A DNA stretch of 64,000 nucleotides from the NCBI RefSeq assembly GCF_000515415.1, contig NZ_KI911783.1, forward strand, positions 5,319,831-5,383,830, given 5' to 3'. The number at the start of each line of letters is the position of its first letter. The stretch's first letter is position 1. Below, in pieces: positions 27,375 through 39,359 of this stretch. Origin of the DNA: Bradyrhizobium sp. WSM1417. Its GTDB lineage: Bacteria > Pseudomonadota > Alphaproteobacteria > Rhizobiales > Xanthobacteraceae. Below the pieces are notes generated by a model. That model had not been told where the DNA came from. It made no database searches and worked only from the letters and a program-made list of their open reading frames with translations. A program made the position numbers and the translations under genes.

Positions 27375-27452
27375 TGGTCGGAGCGAGAGGATTTGAACCT
27401 CCGACCCCTAGTCTCCCAGACTAGTGCGCTAACCGGGCTGCGCCACGCTCCG
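27375..27452 (-). tRNA. tRNA-Pro (anticodon GGG)
   Basis: Reading the minus strand, the 7-bp acceptor stem CGGAGCG / CGCTCCG, the D arm with AGCCCGGTTAGCG, the anticodon stem CTAGT / ACTAG with loop CTGGGAG (anticodon GGG), and the T arm GGTTCAAATCC are all present. CCA is encoded at 27375-27377. Total length is 78 nt. Confidence 0.97.
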
Positions 27453-27562
27453 AACGTCGTTCCATTAGCTAGGATCGCCGGTTTGCGCAAGGCGAGGTCA
27501 CACCATTTTGCTGCCTCCGCCGAAAGGCACCGGAACTGCCCCAACGCCGAGGAGATCCGGCG

Positions 27563-28141
27563 TCAGGCGTCCTTGAGCGCCTGATCCAGCATTTCGCGGC
27601 AGGCGATGAGCTCGGCGAGCACCCGTCCGAGGCGCTCGCGGTCGATGGCGCTGGGGCCGGCGGGCGCGGCGGGGGTGCCGCCCTTGCGGAAGGTGGTGAG
27701 GATTTCCTCGTCGTCGGTCTCGGAGAAGCGGAAGTCGATGCCCTCCTCCTCCTCGCCCTGGTAATCGTCATCGTCGCTGTCGCGGGCGCCGCGGACGCCG
27801 GTCTCCTCCTCGGGCTCCATCAGGCTGGCGCCGACGGCGTCCTCGATGGCGCCGAACGAGACCGCGGCCGCGCTGTCGGCAAGGCCCTGCACCGATTTGA
27901 CGCCGTGTTCTTTCAGGATCCGCTGCACCCCGCGGATGGTGTAGCCCTCGCCGTAGAGCAGGCGGCGGATGCCCTTGAGCAGGTCGACGTCGTCGGGGCG
28001 GTAATAGCGACGGCCGCCGCTGCGCTTCATCGGCTTGATCTGGGAGAAACGCGTCTCCCAGAACCGCAGCACGTGCTGCGGAATGTCGAGTTCCTGCGCT
28101 ACTTCGCTGATGGTTCGGAACGCATCCGGCGCCTTGTCCAA
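27563..28141 (-). CDS. MerR-family transcriptional regulator
   Basis: A 192-residue protein with an N-terminal MerR helix-turn-helix: [21 protein letters not shown] (about 8-28) and [20 protein letters not shown], the wing and second helix. The middle is highly acidic ([17 protein letters not shown]) and there is no Cys effector site, so it is not a metal sensor of the classic type. It lies 27 nt after ihfA, the usual place for this protein in alphaproteobacteria. The start is TTG at 28141 with AAGGA upstream. Target genes are unknown. Confidence 0.87.
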   Translation of the reverse strand: MDKAPDAFRTISEVAQELDIPQHVLRFWETRFSQIKPMKRSGGRRYYRPDDVDLLKGIRRLLYGEGYTIRGVQRILKEHGVKSVQGLADSAAAVSFGAIEDAVGASLMEPEEETGVRGARDSDDDDYQGEEEEGIDFRFSETDDEEILTTFRKGGTPAAPAGPSAIDRERLGRVLAELIACREMLDQALKDA

Positions 28142-28168
28142 ATGCCAAATCCTTATCCGGAGGGCGGA

Positions 28169-28510
28169 TTACGCCTCGGGTTGCGCCTTGCTGGCGTCGC
28201 CATTGGTGCGGTGCTGGGCATTGATCCGCTGCTTCAGGATCGCGGACGGCTTGAATACCATGACCCGGCGCGGCGAGATCGGCACCTCGGTGCCGGTCTT
28301 CGGGTTGCGACCGATGCGCTGACCCTTCTTGCGGACCATGAAGGAGCCGAACGAGGACAGCTTCACCGTCTCGCCTTTCTCAAGGCAATCGGTGATCTCC
28401 TTCAGCACGAGTTCCACGAAGGCAGACGATTCCGTGCGCGACAGCCCCACCTTCTGGTAGACGGCCTCACACAGATCGACACGCGTTACGGTTTTACTTT
28501 GATCGGTCAT
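28169..28510 (-). CDS. ihfA: integration host factor subunit alpha
   Basis: A 113-residue HU/IHF-type DNA-bending protein; with IHF-beta it makes sharp bends used in sigma-54 promoters, recombination and replication. Seen are [17 protein letters not shown], the dimer helices, [11 protein letters not shown] and [11 protein letters not shown], the conserved beta-arm containing the intercalating Pro. ATG at 28510 follows GGCAGGG. It lies between fabH and the MerR gene, a standard alphaproteobacterial order. Confidence 0.94.
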   Translation of the reverse strand: MTDQSKTVTRVDLCEAVYQKVGLSRTESSAFVELVLKEITDCLEKGETVKLSSFGSFMVRKKGQRIGRNPKTGTEVPISPRRVMVFKPSAILKQRINAQHRTNGDASKAQPEA

Positions 28511-28643
28511 CGCCCTGCCCCACATCACGGCGAACAATTGTTGTCTGAAATTATGAGCTTACGATACGGCGGTCAACAGCGCTCATCAATGCAGGCGCAT
28601 CGATAATCCGCGCTGATTCGGGCAAAATTTTATCGACTGTGGC

Positions 28644-29624
28644 TTACCAGCGCACCAGCGCGGAGCCCCAGGTGAAGCCGCCGCCCATGGCTTCGAGCAG
28701 AACCAGGTCGCCGCGCTCGATGCGGCCGTCCTTGCGCGCCACCGACAGCGCCAGCGGGATCGAGGCCGCCGAGGTGTTGCCGTGAAGGTCCACCGTCAGC
28801 ACCACCTTCTCCGGCGCGATGTGGAGCTTGTGCGCGGACGCGTCGATGATTCGCTTGTTGGCCTGGTGCGGCACGAACCAGTCGATGCTGTCGGCATTGA
28901 GCCCGGTCGCCTTGAAGGCATCGACGATCACGTCGGTGATCATGCCCACCGCGTGCTTGAAGACCTCGCGGCCCTCCATGCGCAGATGGCCGACGGTCTG
29001 GGTCGAGGACGGGCCGCCGTCGACGAACAGCTTCGCCTTGTGACGGCCGTCTGAGCGCAGATGCGTGGTCACGATCCCGCGGTCGGTTGCGGCATTGCCC
29101 GGCTGCTCCTGCGCCTCCAGCACCACCGCGCCGGCGCCGTCGCCGAACAGCACGCAGGTGCCGCGGTCGGTCCAGTCGAGGATGCGCGAGAAGGTTTCCG
29201 CCCCGATCACCAGCGCGCGCTTGAAGGCGCCGGTGCGCAGGAAATTGTCGGCGGTGGCGAGCCCGAACACGAAGCCCGAGCACACCGCCTGAAGGTCGAA
29301 GGCCGCGCCGTGGTTGATGCCGAGCCCGTGCTGGACGGCGACCGCGCTCGCGGGGAAGGTGTTGTCAGGCGTCGAGGTCGCGAGCACGATCAGGTCGATC
29401 GACTGCGCGTCCACGCCGGCGTCGGCGAGCGCAGCCTGCGCCGCCTTCAGCGCCAAGTGCGAGGTGAACTCGCCCTCGGCCGCGATATGCCGCTCGCGAA
29501 TGCCGGTGCGTTGCACGATCCACTCGTCGGACGTGTCGATGCGCGCCGCCAATTGGGCGTTGGTCACCACCTGCTCCGGCAGATAAGAGCCGCAGCCCAG
29601 CACGACCGAACGAATTTGAGTCAC
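28644..29624 (-). CDS. fabH: beta-ketoacyl-ACP synthase III
   Basis: A 326-residue condensing enzyme that joins acetyl-CoA and malonyl-ACP to begin fatty acid synthesis. The catalytic triad is visible: Cys in [10 protein letters not shown], His in VPHQANKRI and Asn in LHGNTSAAS. The GTG start overlaps the plsX stop (GTGA) and has AGGAGG 7 nt upstream, so translation is probably coupled to plsX. Length is normal for FabH. Confidence 0.96.
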   Translation of the reverse strand: MTQIRSVVLGCGSYLPEQVVTNAQLAARIDTSDEWIVQRTGIRERHIAAEGEFTSHLALKAAQAALADAGVDAQSIDLIVLATSTPDNTFPASAVAVQHGLGINHGAAFDLQAVCSGFVFGLATADNFLRTGAFKRALVIGAETFSRILDWTDRGTCVLFGDGAGAVVLEAQEQPGNAATDRGIVTTHLRSDGRHKAKLFVDGGPSSTQTVGHLRMEGREVFKHAVGMITDVIVDAFKATGLNADSIDWFVPHQANKRIIDASAHKLHIAPEKVVLTVDLHGNTSAASIPLALSVARKDGRIERGDLVLLEAMGGGFTWGSALVRW

Positions 29625-30682
29625 GAAACAGCCTCCTGCGCGGCCTGCACGGAATTGAGTGCACCACCTTCGCGGTTGAGCATCTGATTGATCTTGTTGA
29701 GGAGATCGAATTTGACCATCTCATAGCCAACATCAATCGCATAGGCAAAGCCTTCGGCAGCGATTCCGCCATGGCTCTTGACCACGATCCCGTTCAATCC
29801 CAGCAACACGCCGCCGTTGGATTTGTTCGGATCCATCTTGTTGCGCAGGGCCTGGAAGGCGTTGCGCGCAAAGAGATAGCCGAGCTTTGAGAGCCAGCTC
29901 CGCTTCATCTCGTCCCGGAGCAATTCCGCCATCTGCCGTGCGGTTCCCTCCGCGGCCTTCAGCGCGATGTTGCCGCTGTAGCCTTCGGTGACGATGACGT
30001 CCGCCACGCCCTTGCCGATGCCGTCGCCTTCGACGAAGCCGAGATAGTCGAGCTCGGGCAGGTTCCTGGCGCGCAGGATTTCGCCGGCCTCGCGAATCTC
30101 TTCGTGCCCCTTGATCTCCTCGACCCCGATATTGAGCAGGCCGACCGTGGGACGCTTCTTGTTGAACAACACGCTGGCCATCGCTGCGCCCATGATGGCG
30201 AGCGACACCAGATGGTGGGTATCGCCGCCGATGCTGGCGCCAAGGTCGAGCACCACGGAATCGCCGCGCCTGGTCGGCCACATGCCGGCGATGGCCGGAC
30301 GGTCGACGCCCGGCAGCGTGCGCAGGTGGAAGCGCGACATCGCCATCAGCGCGCCGGTATTCCCGGCCGAGACCGCGACATCCGCCTCGCCTTTTTTCAC
30401 CGCATCGATGGCAAGCCACATCGAGGAGGTCCTGCGGCCGCGCCGCAGCGCCTGGCTCGGCTTTTCCTCGCCGCTGACCGCGACATCGGTATGGATGATC
30501 CTCGAGGCGGCCTTCAGCGCGGGGTGGCGGTCGAGCTCGGGCTCGATCTTGGCGCGGTCCCCGATCAGCAGGAATTCGATCTCGCGATGCCTATTAAGCG
30601 AGATGGCGGCGCCTGGAATGACCACGGCGGCGCCGGCGTCGCCCCCCATGGCGTCAAGCGCGATGCGAACCTTGCTTGGCAT
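29621..30682 (-). CDS. plsX: phosphate acyltransferase PlsX
   Basis: A 353-residue peripheral membrane enzyme that makes acyl-phosphate from acyl-ACP for phospholipid synthesis. [11 protein letters not shown] at residues 5-15 is the family signature, and [15 protein letters not shown] and [16 protein letters not shown] are the other conserved blocks. ATG at 30682 is chosen because it opens this signature; a longer frame runs upstream. It forms a plsX-fabH unit with a 4-nt overlap. The ribosomal gene rpmF, often upstream, is absent here. Confidence 0.95.
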   Translation of the reverse strand: MPSKVRIALDAMGGDAGAAVVIPGAAISLNRHREIEFLLIGDRAKIEPELDRHPALKAASRIIHTDVAVSGEEKPSQALRRGRRTSSMWLAIDAVKKGEADVAVSAGNTGALMAMSRFHLRTLPGVDRPAIAGMWPTRRGDSVVLDLGASIGGDTHHLVSLAIMGAAMASVLFNKKRPTVGLLNIGVEEIKGHEEIREAGEILRARNLPELDYLGFVEGDGIGKGVADVIVTEGYSGNIALKAAEGTARQMAELLRDEMKRSWLSKLGYLFARNAFQALRNKMDPNKSNGGVLLGLNGIVVKSHGGIAAEGFAYAIDVGYEMVKFDLLNKINQMLNREGGALNSVQAAQEAVS

Positions 30683-30978
30683 AAAAGTCCTGGAAACCTG
30701 GTCTGGTGCGGTCTTGAACGAGCGGGGCCGCAAATGGGTTCGCCACGAACATGGCGGTCGGTCAAGCGCCACGCCGCGCCCGGACCGGGGCGCGACAATA
30801 GCGTTTTGTTGTCCCGAAACAACCTCTTGCCCCCAGCCTTTTGCATTGGGGACGATCCGGGCGCAGACGGCCGAATTCGCAAGAAGTGCATCAAAATCAA
30901 ACAGATAATCGAGCTTTTCAAACCACTGCCGCAAACATCTCGCCCGGTCGCAAAGCGGTCCTCTGGAGAAGGCGGCAC

Positions 30979-31542
30979 CTATTTGTCTTTCTTCCCGTCC
31001 TGAAGTGCCTTCAGGACCGCGAAGGGGTGGTCCTCCGGATCGGGGGCGATGACCTCGGCCTCAAACACGACCCCCGGCTTGCGCGGATAGGGATCGACCG
31101 CCAGGAACAGGACATCGGTGGCAAGTCGCCCGAGGTCGATGATGCCATTGACGATCGCCTCAGGCGGATCGGCGACCTGCTCCTGATCGTCGTGCCCCTC
31201 CTCCATCAGGTCGGCGAGGCGGCGGACCTCGGCCTCGGGGGCGAATATCAGGTCCACTTCCTCGTCGATGTCGCTCTCCATCGGATCAAGCGTGACCACA
31301 CAGGTCTGGCCGATCCGAGCCCGGACGTGCCCCGTGACCTGGATCCGATTGCCGCTTTTCGGCACGACATCGAAATCGGCCTGGACCGAGACAACCTCGC
31401 GCAAGCCTGCCGTCTCAGCCATGGCCTGCCGCTCGGCGGCCGAGGCCTCGAGCTTGCGATGCAGGCCGGTGTCCGGGATCTGGGCAACGATGATGGGCAC
31501 CCGCCAGGGATCGGGCCCGGATGCTGGTATCGGTCGGGTCAT
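30979..31542 (-). CDS. DUF177 (YceD) family protein
   Basis: A 187-residue protein of the YceD/DUF177 family, which in several bacteria is encoded near rpmF-plsX and is linked to 23S rRNA maturation. The hallmarks seen are [20 protein letters not shown], a Cys-containing middle block, and the acidic C-terminal part [17 protein letters not shown]. Its ATG overlaps the upstream stop codon by the ATGA arrangement, so it is coupled to the CBP3-like gene. The 296-bp space to plsX shows no gene. Confidence 0.86.
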   Translation of the reverse strand: MTRPIPASGPDPWRVPIIVAQIPDTGLHRKLEASAAERQAMAETAGLREVVSVQADFDVVPKSGNRIQVTGHVRARIGQTCVVTLDPMESDIDEEVDLIFAPEAEVRRLADLMEEGHDDQEQVADPPEAIVNGIIDLGRLATDVLFLAVDPYPRKPGVVFEAEVIAPDPEDHPFAVLKALQDGKKDK

Positions 31543-32102
31543 GGCGTGACATCCTCAGGGAGCGCTGGGGGAAACTTGAAAGACGCGGCCAACACTGCGG
31601 CCTCGCCGGTCTGGGCGAGGTCGGCCTCGGCAGCCCTGGCATAGGCCGCGAGCCGCCGCGCCTGATCCATGCCGGCCCCATTCAAGATATTCTTGCAGAC
31701 CGCCGATGCCAGCGCCTCGCCGCCGCTTTCCATGGCCTGATCGTAGGCCTGGACCCGGCCGTAAAACGCCTCGCCGAAGGCCCGCATCCGCTTCGGCACG
31801 GTCTGGTCGCCGATCCCCATCTCGCGCAGATTGTCGTCCATGTCCTCGCAGAAGCGGTCGAACAGCGCCTGCGACAGCTCGGTGGCGCCTTGTCGGGGGG
31901 CGCCCTGGACCGTGCGGAGGCGGCGCAGCAGCAGCCAGAGGTGCAACAGCAACAGATCGAACCGCCCGTCAACGGTATCCGGCACGCCCAAGTCGCGGTA
32001 AAATATGGGTTCTCGCGCCTGCGTCACGATCATGCCATAGATGGCTTCAATGGTGCCCGAGGCTAGGCGGGGTTTCCTGAAGTGATTGAACGGCCAAAGC
32101 AT
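31539..32102 (-). CDS. ubiquinol-cytochrome c chaperone (CBP3/UQCC1-like)
   Basis: A 187-residue member of the CBP3 chaperone family (PF03981), which helps assemble cytochrome b of the bc1 complex. YGMIVTQAREPIFYRDLGVPDTVDGRFDLLLLH (about 22-54) and GDQTVPKRMRAFGEAFYGRV are the conserved blocks. It is the first gene of the minus-strand run and is divergent from bamE, with 98 nt between starts. It overlaps the DUF177 gene by 4 nt. Confidence 0.88.
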   Translation of the reverse strand: MLWPFNHFRKPRLASGTIEAIYGMIVTQAREPIFYRDLGVPDTVDGRFDLLLLHLWLLLRRLRTVQGAPRQGATELSQALFDRFCEDMDDNLREMGIGDQTVPKRMRAFGEAFYGRVQAYDQAMESGGEALASAVCKNILNGAGMDQARRLAAYARAAEADLAQTGEAAVLAASFKFPPALPEDVTP

Positions 32103-32200
32103 TGTGGTTTCCGCAAGCGGGCGCGCGCGTGTTGCATTCAGAGCCTCCGCCCGGTACTTCAGCGCCTCGCGCGACGCAAGGGGACGGAATCAGTTCCGCT

Positions 32201-32686
32201 ATGACGATAACGAACCAGACCAGCCTGCGTGCAGACAAGCGGCGCGGCCTTCAAGCACGTTGGCGCGGCTTGCGCCTGTTCGCGGCCGCGGCCCTGGTCG
32301 GCGCTGCGCTTGCGGGCTGCACCGGCGAGCAGTTCCAGAAGGGTTACATCCTGCCGCCCGGCGCGCTGGAGCAGATCCCGATCGGCGCGAGCCAGGACCA
32401 GGTGCTGATCGTGATGGGCACCCCCTCCACCGTCGCAACCCTGGACGGCGAGGTGTTCTATTACATCTCGCAGCGCTCGGAGCGCGTGGTCGCCTTCATG
32501 AATCAGAAGGTGGTCGATCAGCGCGTCATCGCGGTCTATTTCGACAAGAACCGGCGCGTGCGCCGGCTTGCGAATTACGGCCTGCAGGACGGCAAGATCT
32601 TCGACTTCATCAGCCGGACCACGCCGACGTCGGGCCAGGAGATGAGCTACCTCACGCCTATCTTCAAGCTGCTCAGCTTTAACTGA
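32201..32686 (+). CDS. bamE: outer-membrane protein assembly factor BamE (SmpA/OmlA)
   Basis: A 161-residue lipoprotein of the BAM complex that inserts outer-membrane proteins. The N-terminus has a lipobox LAGC after a hydrophobic segment (about residues 27-40), and the SmpA/OmlA domain is seen in GYILPPGALEQIPIGASQDQ and VLIVMGTPSTVATLDGEVFYYIS. ATG at 32201 is preferred; upstream starts at 32102 would place the signal too far in. It is divergent from the CBP3-like gene. Confidence 0.9.
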   Translation: MTITNQTSLRADKRRGLQARWRGLRLFAAAALVGAALAGCTGEQFQKGYILPPGALEQIPIGASQDQVLIVMGTPSTVATLDGEVFYYISQRSERVVAFMNQKVVDQRVIAVYFDKNRRVRRLANYGLQDGKIFDFISRTTPTSGQEMSYLTPIFKLLSFN

Positions 32687-32772
32687 GCCTTCAGCCTGCG
32701 GCTTCGTGCGGCTTGCCGTTGCGCGTCCTGTTCCATACGCTCCCTCCAAAACAAGCTGCAGGGAGTGGATTC

Positions 32773-33774
32773 GTGCCCAATAAATTGCTGTCCCGCCGTC
32801 GCGTGCTCACCGGTGCTGCCGCCCTCTCGGCCGCAGCGATCCTGCCGCGCTCGAGTCTTGCGGACTGGAAGCCCACCGAAAACGTCCGCCTCGTCGTGCC
32901 GGCTGCCGCCGGCGGCTCGACCGATGTGATGGGTCGGCTCCTGGCCGCGCATCTGCAGACCGCATGGGGCCAATCGGCCGTGGTGGAAAACCGCTCCGGC
33001 GGCGGCGGTACGATCGGCACGGCCGAGGTGGTCCGCGCCAAGCCGGACGGTCACACCATCCTGATCGGCAATCCCGGCCCGAACGCGATCGCCTACAGCA
33101 TCTTCAAGAACCTCACTTACAAGCCGGACCAGCTCCAGCCAGTCTCCAACATGATCCGGATCCCGAACATCGTCTCGGCTCATCCCAAGACCGGCATCAA
33201 GTCGATCGCCGAGCTGGTCGCCTATCTCAAGGCCAATCCGGACAAGCTCAGCTACGCCTCCTCCGGCGTCGGCCAGAGCCCTCACCTCACAGGCGCCTGG
33301 TTCCTGCAGCTCACCGGCCTGAAGATGACGCATATCCCGTTCCGCGGCGCCGGTCCCGCGCTCCAGGCGGCGCTCGCCGGCGACATCCAGATCCTGTTCG
33401 ACAATCTCTATCCGAGCCTGCCGCAGGTGCAGAACGGCACCCTCACCGGCCTCTGCGTCACCACGACCGAGCGCAGCGAGCTCGCGCCGAACCTGCCGAC
33501 CATGCGCGAGAGCGCGCCGGAGCTTGCGGCTTTCGACGTCTCGTCGTGGTTCTCGGTGTTCCTGCCGAAGGGTGTGCAGCCCGCCGTTGTCGAAGCGCTC
33601 AACCTGCAAGTGAAGGCGATGCTCGAGCGCGACGACATCAAGAAGAACATTGTCGCCATGGGCGCCCGCGCCGACTACGGCACGCCCGACCAGTTCGCCG
33701 CCTTCGTGGACGCCGAGACGAAGAAGTTCGCCGGCATCATCCAGAAGGAAGGACTGCAGATGGACGTGCAGTGA
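32773..33774 (+). CDS. Bug-family tripartite tricarboxylate transporter receptor
   Basis: A 333-residue periplasmic solute-binding protein of the Bug/TctC family, which captures carboxylates for tripartite transport. A Tat-like signal SRRRVLTGAAALSAAAILP opens the protein. Then come VRLVVPAAAGGSTDVMGRLL (family signature), the GGGGTIGTAEV loop and FRGAGPALQAALAGDIQ. GTG at 32773 follows GGGAG. The membrane genes tctA and tctB are not next to it, so it is an orphan receptor as usual for this very large family. Confidence 0.9.
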   Translation: MPNKLLSRRRVLTGAAALSAAAILPRSSLADWKPTENVRLVVPAAAGGSTDVMGRLLAAHLQTAWGQSAVVENRSGGGGTIGTAEVVRAKPDGHTILIGNPGPNAIAYSIFKNLTYKPDQLQPVSNMIRIPNIVSAHPKTGIKSIAELVAYLKANPDKLSYASSGVGQSPHLTGAWFLQLTGLKMTHIPFRGAGPALQAALAGDIQILFDNLYPSLPQVQNGTLTGLCVTTTERSELAPNLPTMRESAPELAAFDVSSWFSVFLPKGVQPAVVEALNLQVKAMLERDDIKKNIVAMGARADYGTPDQFAAFVDAETKKFAGIIQKEGLQMDVQ

Positions 33775-33979
33775 CGGGGTCGGTCTGGGGCGCCGGGGCT
33801 TTGATCCAGTTGAAAACGAGGAGCACCGCCGCCGCCAGCGCAACCGCCAGGAGGGTGCGCGGCTGAAGCGAGCCTGATCTCCTGGCGCCGGTTTGCGCTT
33901 TGCCGCAGCTTGGACAGAGGATCGTGCCCATCGGCATATCGCTGCCGCACTGATTGCACCTGGTCATCTCGAACTTCAT
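33737..33979 (-). CDS. zinc-ribbon protein with a membrane helix
   Basis: An 80-residue protein with two CxxC pairs (CNQCGS and CPSCGK) forming a zinc ribbon in the first 30 residues, then a transmembrane helix at about 43-59. It overlaps the 3' end of the convergent Bug-type gene by 38 nt. Function is unknown; proteins of this kind may scaffold membrane complexes. Confidence 0.72.
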   Translation of the reverse strand: MKFEMTRCNQCGSDMPMGTILCPSCGKAQTGARRSGSLQPRTLLAVALAAAVLLVFNWIKAPAPQTDPVTARPSAVLPSG

Positions 33980-34029
33980 GGTGCCTAACCTCTCCAGAAG
34001 AATCGCCGCATTCGGCCGGCAGCCGACAA

Positions 34030-34054
34030 AAAACCCGCGGCTTGCACCGCGGGT
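34030..34054 (-). terminator. Rho-independent terminator of hppA
   Basis: ACCCGCGG / CCGCGGGT form an 8-bp stem with a CTTGCA loop, and the A run on the plus strand to its left gives a U tract for minus-strand transcription. It lies 26 nt past the hppA stop. Confidence 0.85.
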
Positions 34055-34079
34055 TTGTCGCAGGAGAGCTGCCTCTGGT

Positions 34080-36200
<2,121 letters not shown>

Positions 36201-36475
36201 GTGATTTTTTGCCTCAGATCCTTGATGAACGTACCCCCGGCGCCTTTTGTTTTTCCGTCGTGCGGTGCGGCGCCTTGATTTTGAACAAGGCCGCTCCTTG
36301 CCCGAAGGCGCGGCCCTAGTCGGTCACGACCTTGCCAAAATCAAATTGAGGGTGCAACGCCGGATGAGCCGAAAAAGCCGATCTCGGCAAGTATTTAGGC
36401 CGGTCCGGGGTCGCCCGTTTGCCACAGAACAGGCAAGCGGCCTACCGAAGGGACCGAGCCCAGCCGTGGCCATGC

Positions 36476-37081
36476 CTAGGCCGCCGACCTCACAGGATGA
36501 CGGGATGAGGACGCGATCTCGAAGGTCTGGCCATCATCCGTCCTCCGCGTAGTCGAGACCTTGATCTCATAGACGCCACCGTTCGGACCAGGCTCCAAAC
36601 GAACTGCGATCGTCTGGTCGGGTGTCACGGGACCAAGCGCCACATCCTGGTCAGGCAAAACGAGTGTCGCCAGCTCGTTGACGAAAACGACCACATGCAT
36701 GCCCTTCGGCATGTTCTTCGTCGCCCATTGCCGCAAGTGATCGTGATAGGGCTGTCGGCTCCATGCCGATGGCAGGCCCGGATCGACCTGGATCTGGATG
36801 TTCCGGCTGACCGGATGGATGGTGACCACCATCTTCGCCTGATCGGGCTTCCATTGCGCCGGCATCGCCGCCTCCGTTCGCCAGAGGCAATTGAATTCCG
36901 CGCACTGGTCCGGCAGGCTGTCGTGGATCTTGCAGCCACGCCCGGGCTTGCACTGCCCGCACCACTTGCCGGCAGGCTTCTGGATCTCAGGAATGTTGTA
37001 GACCTTGCAGCAGAGCGTGCAGCTTCCACATTCCCTGCCGGGAACGGGCTGCAACTTGCTCGCGGTTGAGGCCGCTGTCAT
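36476..37081 (-). CDS. YkgJ-type cysteine-cluster protein
   Basis: A 201-residue protein with a Cys-rich N-terminal cluster: CGSCTLCC, then CGQCKPGRGC and CAEFNCLW (residues about 17-68). This is the YkgJ/UPF0153 pattern thought to bind zinc or an Fe-S cluster; function unknown. The rest forms a beta-rich domain without a recognised motif. The ATG at 37081 is preferred to a TTG at 37132. It lies 89 nt after thiL on the same strand and may be the last gene of the glyA-rib-thiL series. Confidence 0.8.
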   Translation of the reverse strand: MTAASTASKLQPVPGRECGSCTLCCKVYNIPEIQKPAGKWCGQCKPGRGCKIHDSLPDQCAEFNCLWRTEAAMPAQWKPDQAKMVVTIHPVSRNIQIQVDPGLPSAWSRQPYHDHLRQWATKNMPKGMHVVVFVNELATLVLPDQDVALGPVTPDQTIAVRLEPGPNGGVYEIKVSTTRRTDDGQTFEIASSSRHPVRSAA

Positions 37082-37170
37082 CCGAATCAAATCCGCCGAT
37101 TGCGATTTCCGATAGTACCCGGTTGTCCCCAAAAAGCGGAGAGACTAGACGCGCCTGGCCGCACCAGAGC

Positions 37171-38157
37171 CTAGAAATGGCTATAGGATAGGCGGCGCAG
37201 TGTGATGTCGCGGCCTTGTGCGCCCGTCCATCGCGGCGCTCGTTGGCCGGCGATGATGGTGCCGATCGCCGTGACGGGGACACCAGCCTGCTCGGCCTCC
37301 CGTGTGAAATCGGCGCAGCGCGATTCGGGAACGGCGCACAGAACTTCGTAATCGTCCCCGCCGGACACGAGCCTTTCAAGGCCGACAGCGGACATCGCAG
37401 CGGCTGGTGACAGCGGAACATGGTGCGCCTCGACCAAGGCGCTGACGCCGGAGGCGGCGCAGAGCTTGGCAAGATCACCTGCCAGACCATCGGACACGTC
37501 CATCGCTGCGCTGGCATGGGCGAGCACTGCCCCGGCCAATGCATTGCGCGGCCGAGGGAGGCGATAGCGATCGATCAGATAGTCCTGCGCGGCCCGATCT
37601 GCCGTCAGCATGGCCCCCATCGTCCCGCCCGTGAGCACATCGAGGCCAAGCGCGGCGTCGCCGATCGTGCCCGTGACCAGGATACGGTCGCCCGGCTTCG
37701 CGCCGGTGCGGCCAACCATCCGCCCCTGCGGCACGCGGCCAAAGGCGGTGATCGAGATCATCTGCGGCCCGGGCGTCGACACCGTGTCGCCGCCGAGCAG
37801 CGGACAGGCGAAGGTCTTGGCATCCTCGCCTAGCGCATCGGCGAACGGCCTGAGCCAGGCGTCTTCCTTGCTGCGCAGCGCCAGCGTCAGCACGAAGCCG
37901 GCCGGCACGGCCCCCTTGGCGGCGAGATCGGACAGGTTCACCCGCAGCGCCTTGCGCGCGATGGTATCGGGCGGATCGGTGGCAAGATAATGCACGCCCT
38001 CAACCACCGCGTCGGTGGTGACGACGATGTCGCTGCCGAGCGCCTGCAGGATGGCGGCATCGTCCACCAGCCCCAGCGCGCCGGGATCAGTCGCCAGCGG
38101 CTTGAAATAGCGCGCGATGAGGGAGTCTTCGGCGGAGGTTTCTGGTGCGTTCGTCAT
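37171..38157 (-). CDS. thiL: thiamine-phosphate kinase
   Basis: A 328-residue AIR-synthase-like kinase that phosphorylates thiamine phosphate to thiamine diphosphate. Metal- and ATP-binding signatures seen are DDAAIL, TTDAVVEGVHY, LGGDTVSTPG and AMDVSDGLAGDL (substrate-binding Asp), with SGGDDYE near the C-terminus. ATG at 38157 is chosen over an in-frame TTG. It follows nusB on the same strand across 138 nt filled by a palindromic repeat. Confidence 0.93.
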   Translation of the reverse strand: MTNAPETSAEDSLIARYFKPLATDPGALGLVDDAAILQALGSDIVVTTDAVVEGVHYLATDPPDTIARKALRVNLSDLAAKGAVPAGFVLTLALRSKEDAWLRPFADALGEDAKTFACPLLGGDTVSTPGPQMISITAFGRVPQGRMVGRTGAKPGDRILVTGTIGDAALGLDVLTGGTMGAMLTADRAAQDYLIDRYRLPRPRNALAGAVLAHASAAMDVSDGLAGDLAKLCAASGVSALVEAHHVPLSPAAAMSAVGLERLVSGGDDYEVLCAVPESRCADFTREAEQAGVPVTAIGTIIAGQRAPRWTGAQGRDITLRRLSYSHF

Positions 38158-38179
38158 CGGCGCTAGCCCCAAACTCCAC

Positions 38180-38282
38180 TGTCATCGCCCGGCTTGACCG
38201 GGCGATCCAGTACGCCGAGACGCCCGATATCCATTACCGCTGCCGCGGCGTACTGGATCACCCGCCTTCGCGGGTGATGACA
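38180..38282. repeat. dispersed palindromic repeat, copy B, inside the nusB-thiL unit
   Basis: It has the same design as copy A: CATCGCCCGGCTTGACCGGG near one end and an ATCACCCGCCTTCGCGGGTG hairpin near the other, with CCAGTACGCCG and CGGCGTACTGG arms between. It occupies nearly all of the nusB-thiL space, so it is probably present in their shared transcript. Confidence 0.87.
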
Positions 38283-38295
38283 GCGGAATGTGTAA

Positions 38296-38793
38296 TTACC
38301 CCCGCCCGAACTCGTCACCGCGAAACTGGCGGCCGATCTGGTCGAGCACCGCGTTGACCATGCCCGTTTCCTCGCGGTCGACGAAGGCATTGGCGACGTC
38401 GACATATTCGGACACGACGACGCGGCCCGGCACGTCCTTGCGGTGTTCCAATTCGTAGGCCCCTGCCCGCAGCACCGCGCGCAGGATCGCTTCGATGCGC
38501 TTCAACGGCCAGCCCTTCGACAGCGCCTCGTCGATCAGCGGATCGAGCTTCTTCTGGTCGCGCACGACGCCGGAGACGACGTCGCGGAAGAACGCCGCTT
38601 CCGCCGGCAGATATGTATCGCCCTCGACCTCGTTGCCGAGCCAGTGGCTCTCGAACTCCGCAAAAATGTCGTTGATGCCGGCGCCGCCGATATCCATCTG
38701 GTACAGCGCCTGCACGGCTGCGAGCCGCGCCGCACCGCGCCGGTTCGCCTTCTTCTCCGTGCCAGACGGCGGCTTCTTGTTGTTGTCGGCCAT
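38296..38793 (-). CDS. nusB: transcription antitermination factor NusB
   Basis: A 165-residue all-helical RNA-binding protein that joins NusE/S10 at boxA in rRNA antitermination. RGAARLAAVQALYQMDIGG near the start and RAVLRAGAYELEHRKDVPGRVVVSEYVDVA near the end are the family signatures. ATG at 38793 lies two nt after the ribH stop, so it is coupled to ribH. This ribH-nusB order is common in proteobacteria. Confidence 0.95.
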   Translation of the reverse strand: MADNNKKPPSGTEKKANRRGAARLAAVQALYQMDIGGAGINDIFAEFESHWLGNEVEGDTYLPAEAAFFRDVVSGVVRDQKKLDPLIDEALSKGWPLKRIEAILRAVLRAGAYELEHRKDVPGRVVVSEYVDVANAFVDREETGMVNAVLDQIGRQFRGDEFGRG

Positions 38794-38795
38794 GA

Positions 38796-39287
38796 TCAAG
38801 CCCGCGCCAGCCGGCGCTTTATGCGCAGCATCGCAATCGCGGCCCGCGCTGCATCGCCGCCCTTGTTCAGCTCGCTGGCGCGCGCCCGCGCCCAGGCCTG
38901 CGCCTCGGTGTTGACGGTGAGGATGCCGTTGCCGAGCGGCAGCTTGCGCGCCACCGCCAGGTCCATCAGCGCGCGGGAAGATTCCTGCGAGACGATCTCG
39001 AAATGGATGGTGTCGCCACGGATCACGCAGCCGAGCGCGATCGCGGCGTCGTAGGGCTTGCCATTGGCGGCCGCGGAATCGATGGCGATCGCCACCGCCG
39101 CAGGAATCTCCAGTGCGCCGGGAACCGTGATGACGTCGTGGGTCAAACCGGCCGCCTTCAGCTCGGCCACCGCGCCTTCGAGCATCGCGTCCTGGAGATC
39201 GTCATAGAACCGCGCCTCGACAATCAGCGCGCGCGCGCCGGAAATGTCGGTCTGGTCCTTCAGGGGTGCGCGCCGCGCGTCTGCCAT
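38796..39287 (-). CDS. ribH: 6,7-dimethyl-8-ribityllumazine synthase
   Basis: A 163-residue enzyme that condenses 5-amino-6-ribitylaminouracil with dihydroxybutanone phosphate, the last-but-one step of riboflavin synthesis. Seen are [26 protein letters not shown] and [14 protein letters not shown] with the catalytic His, and the C-terminal [18 protein letters not shown] at 39287 is chosen over an in-frame TTG two codons earlier. It lies 72 nt after ribE and directly before nusB. Confidence 0.95.
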   Translation of the reverse strand: MADARRAPLKDQTDISGARALIVEARFYDDLQDAMLEGAVAELKAAGLTHDVITVPGALEIPAAVAIAIDSAAANGKPYDAAIALGCVIRGDTIHFEIVSQESSRALMDLAVARKLPLGNGILTVNTEAQAWARARASELNKGGDAARAAIAMLRIKRRLARA

Positions 39288-39359
39288 CGTCAAATCCGTT
39301 CCACAGGGGTTGGCGCTATGTAGTCGCCACCAGCGGGTAAGCCAAGTTTAAAGACGCCG

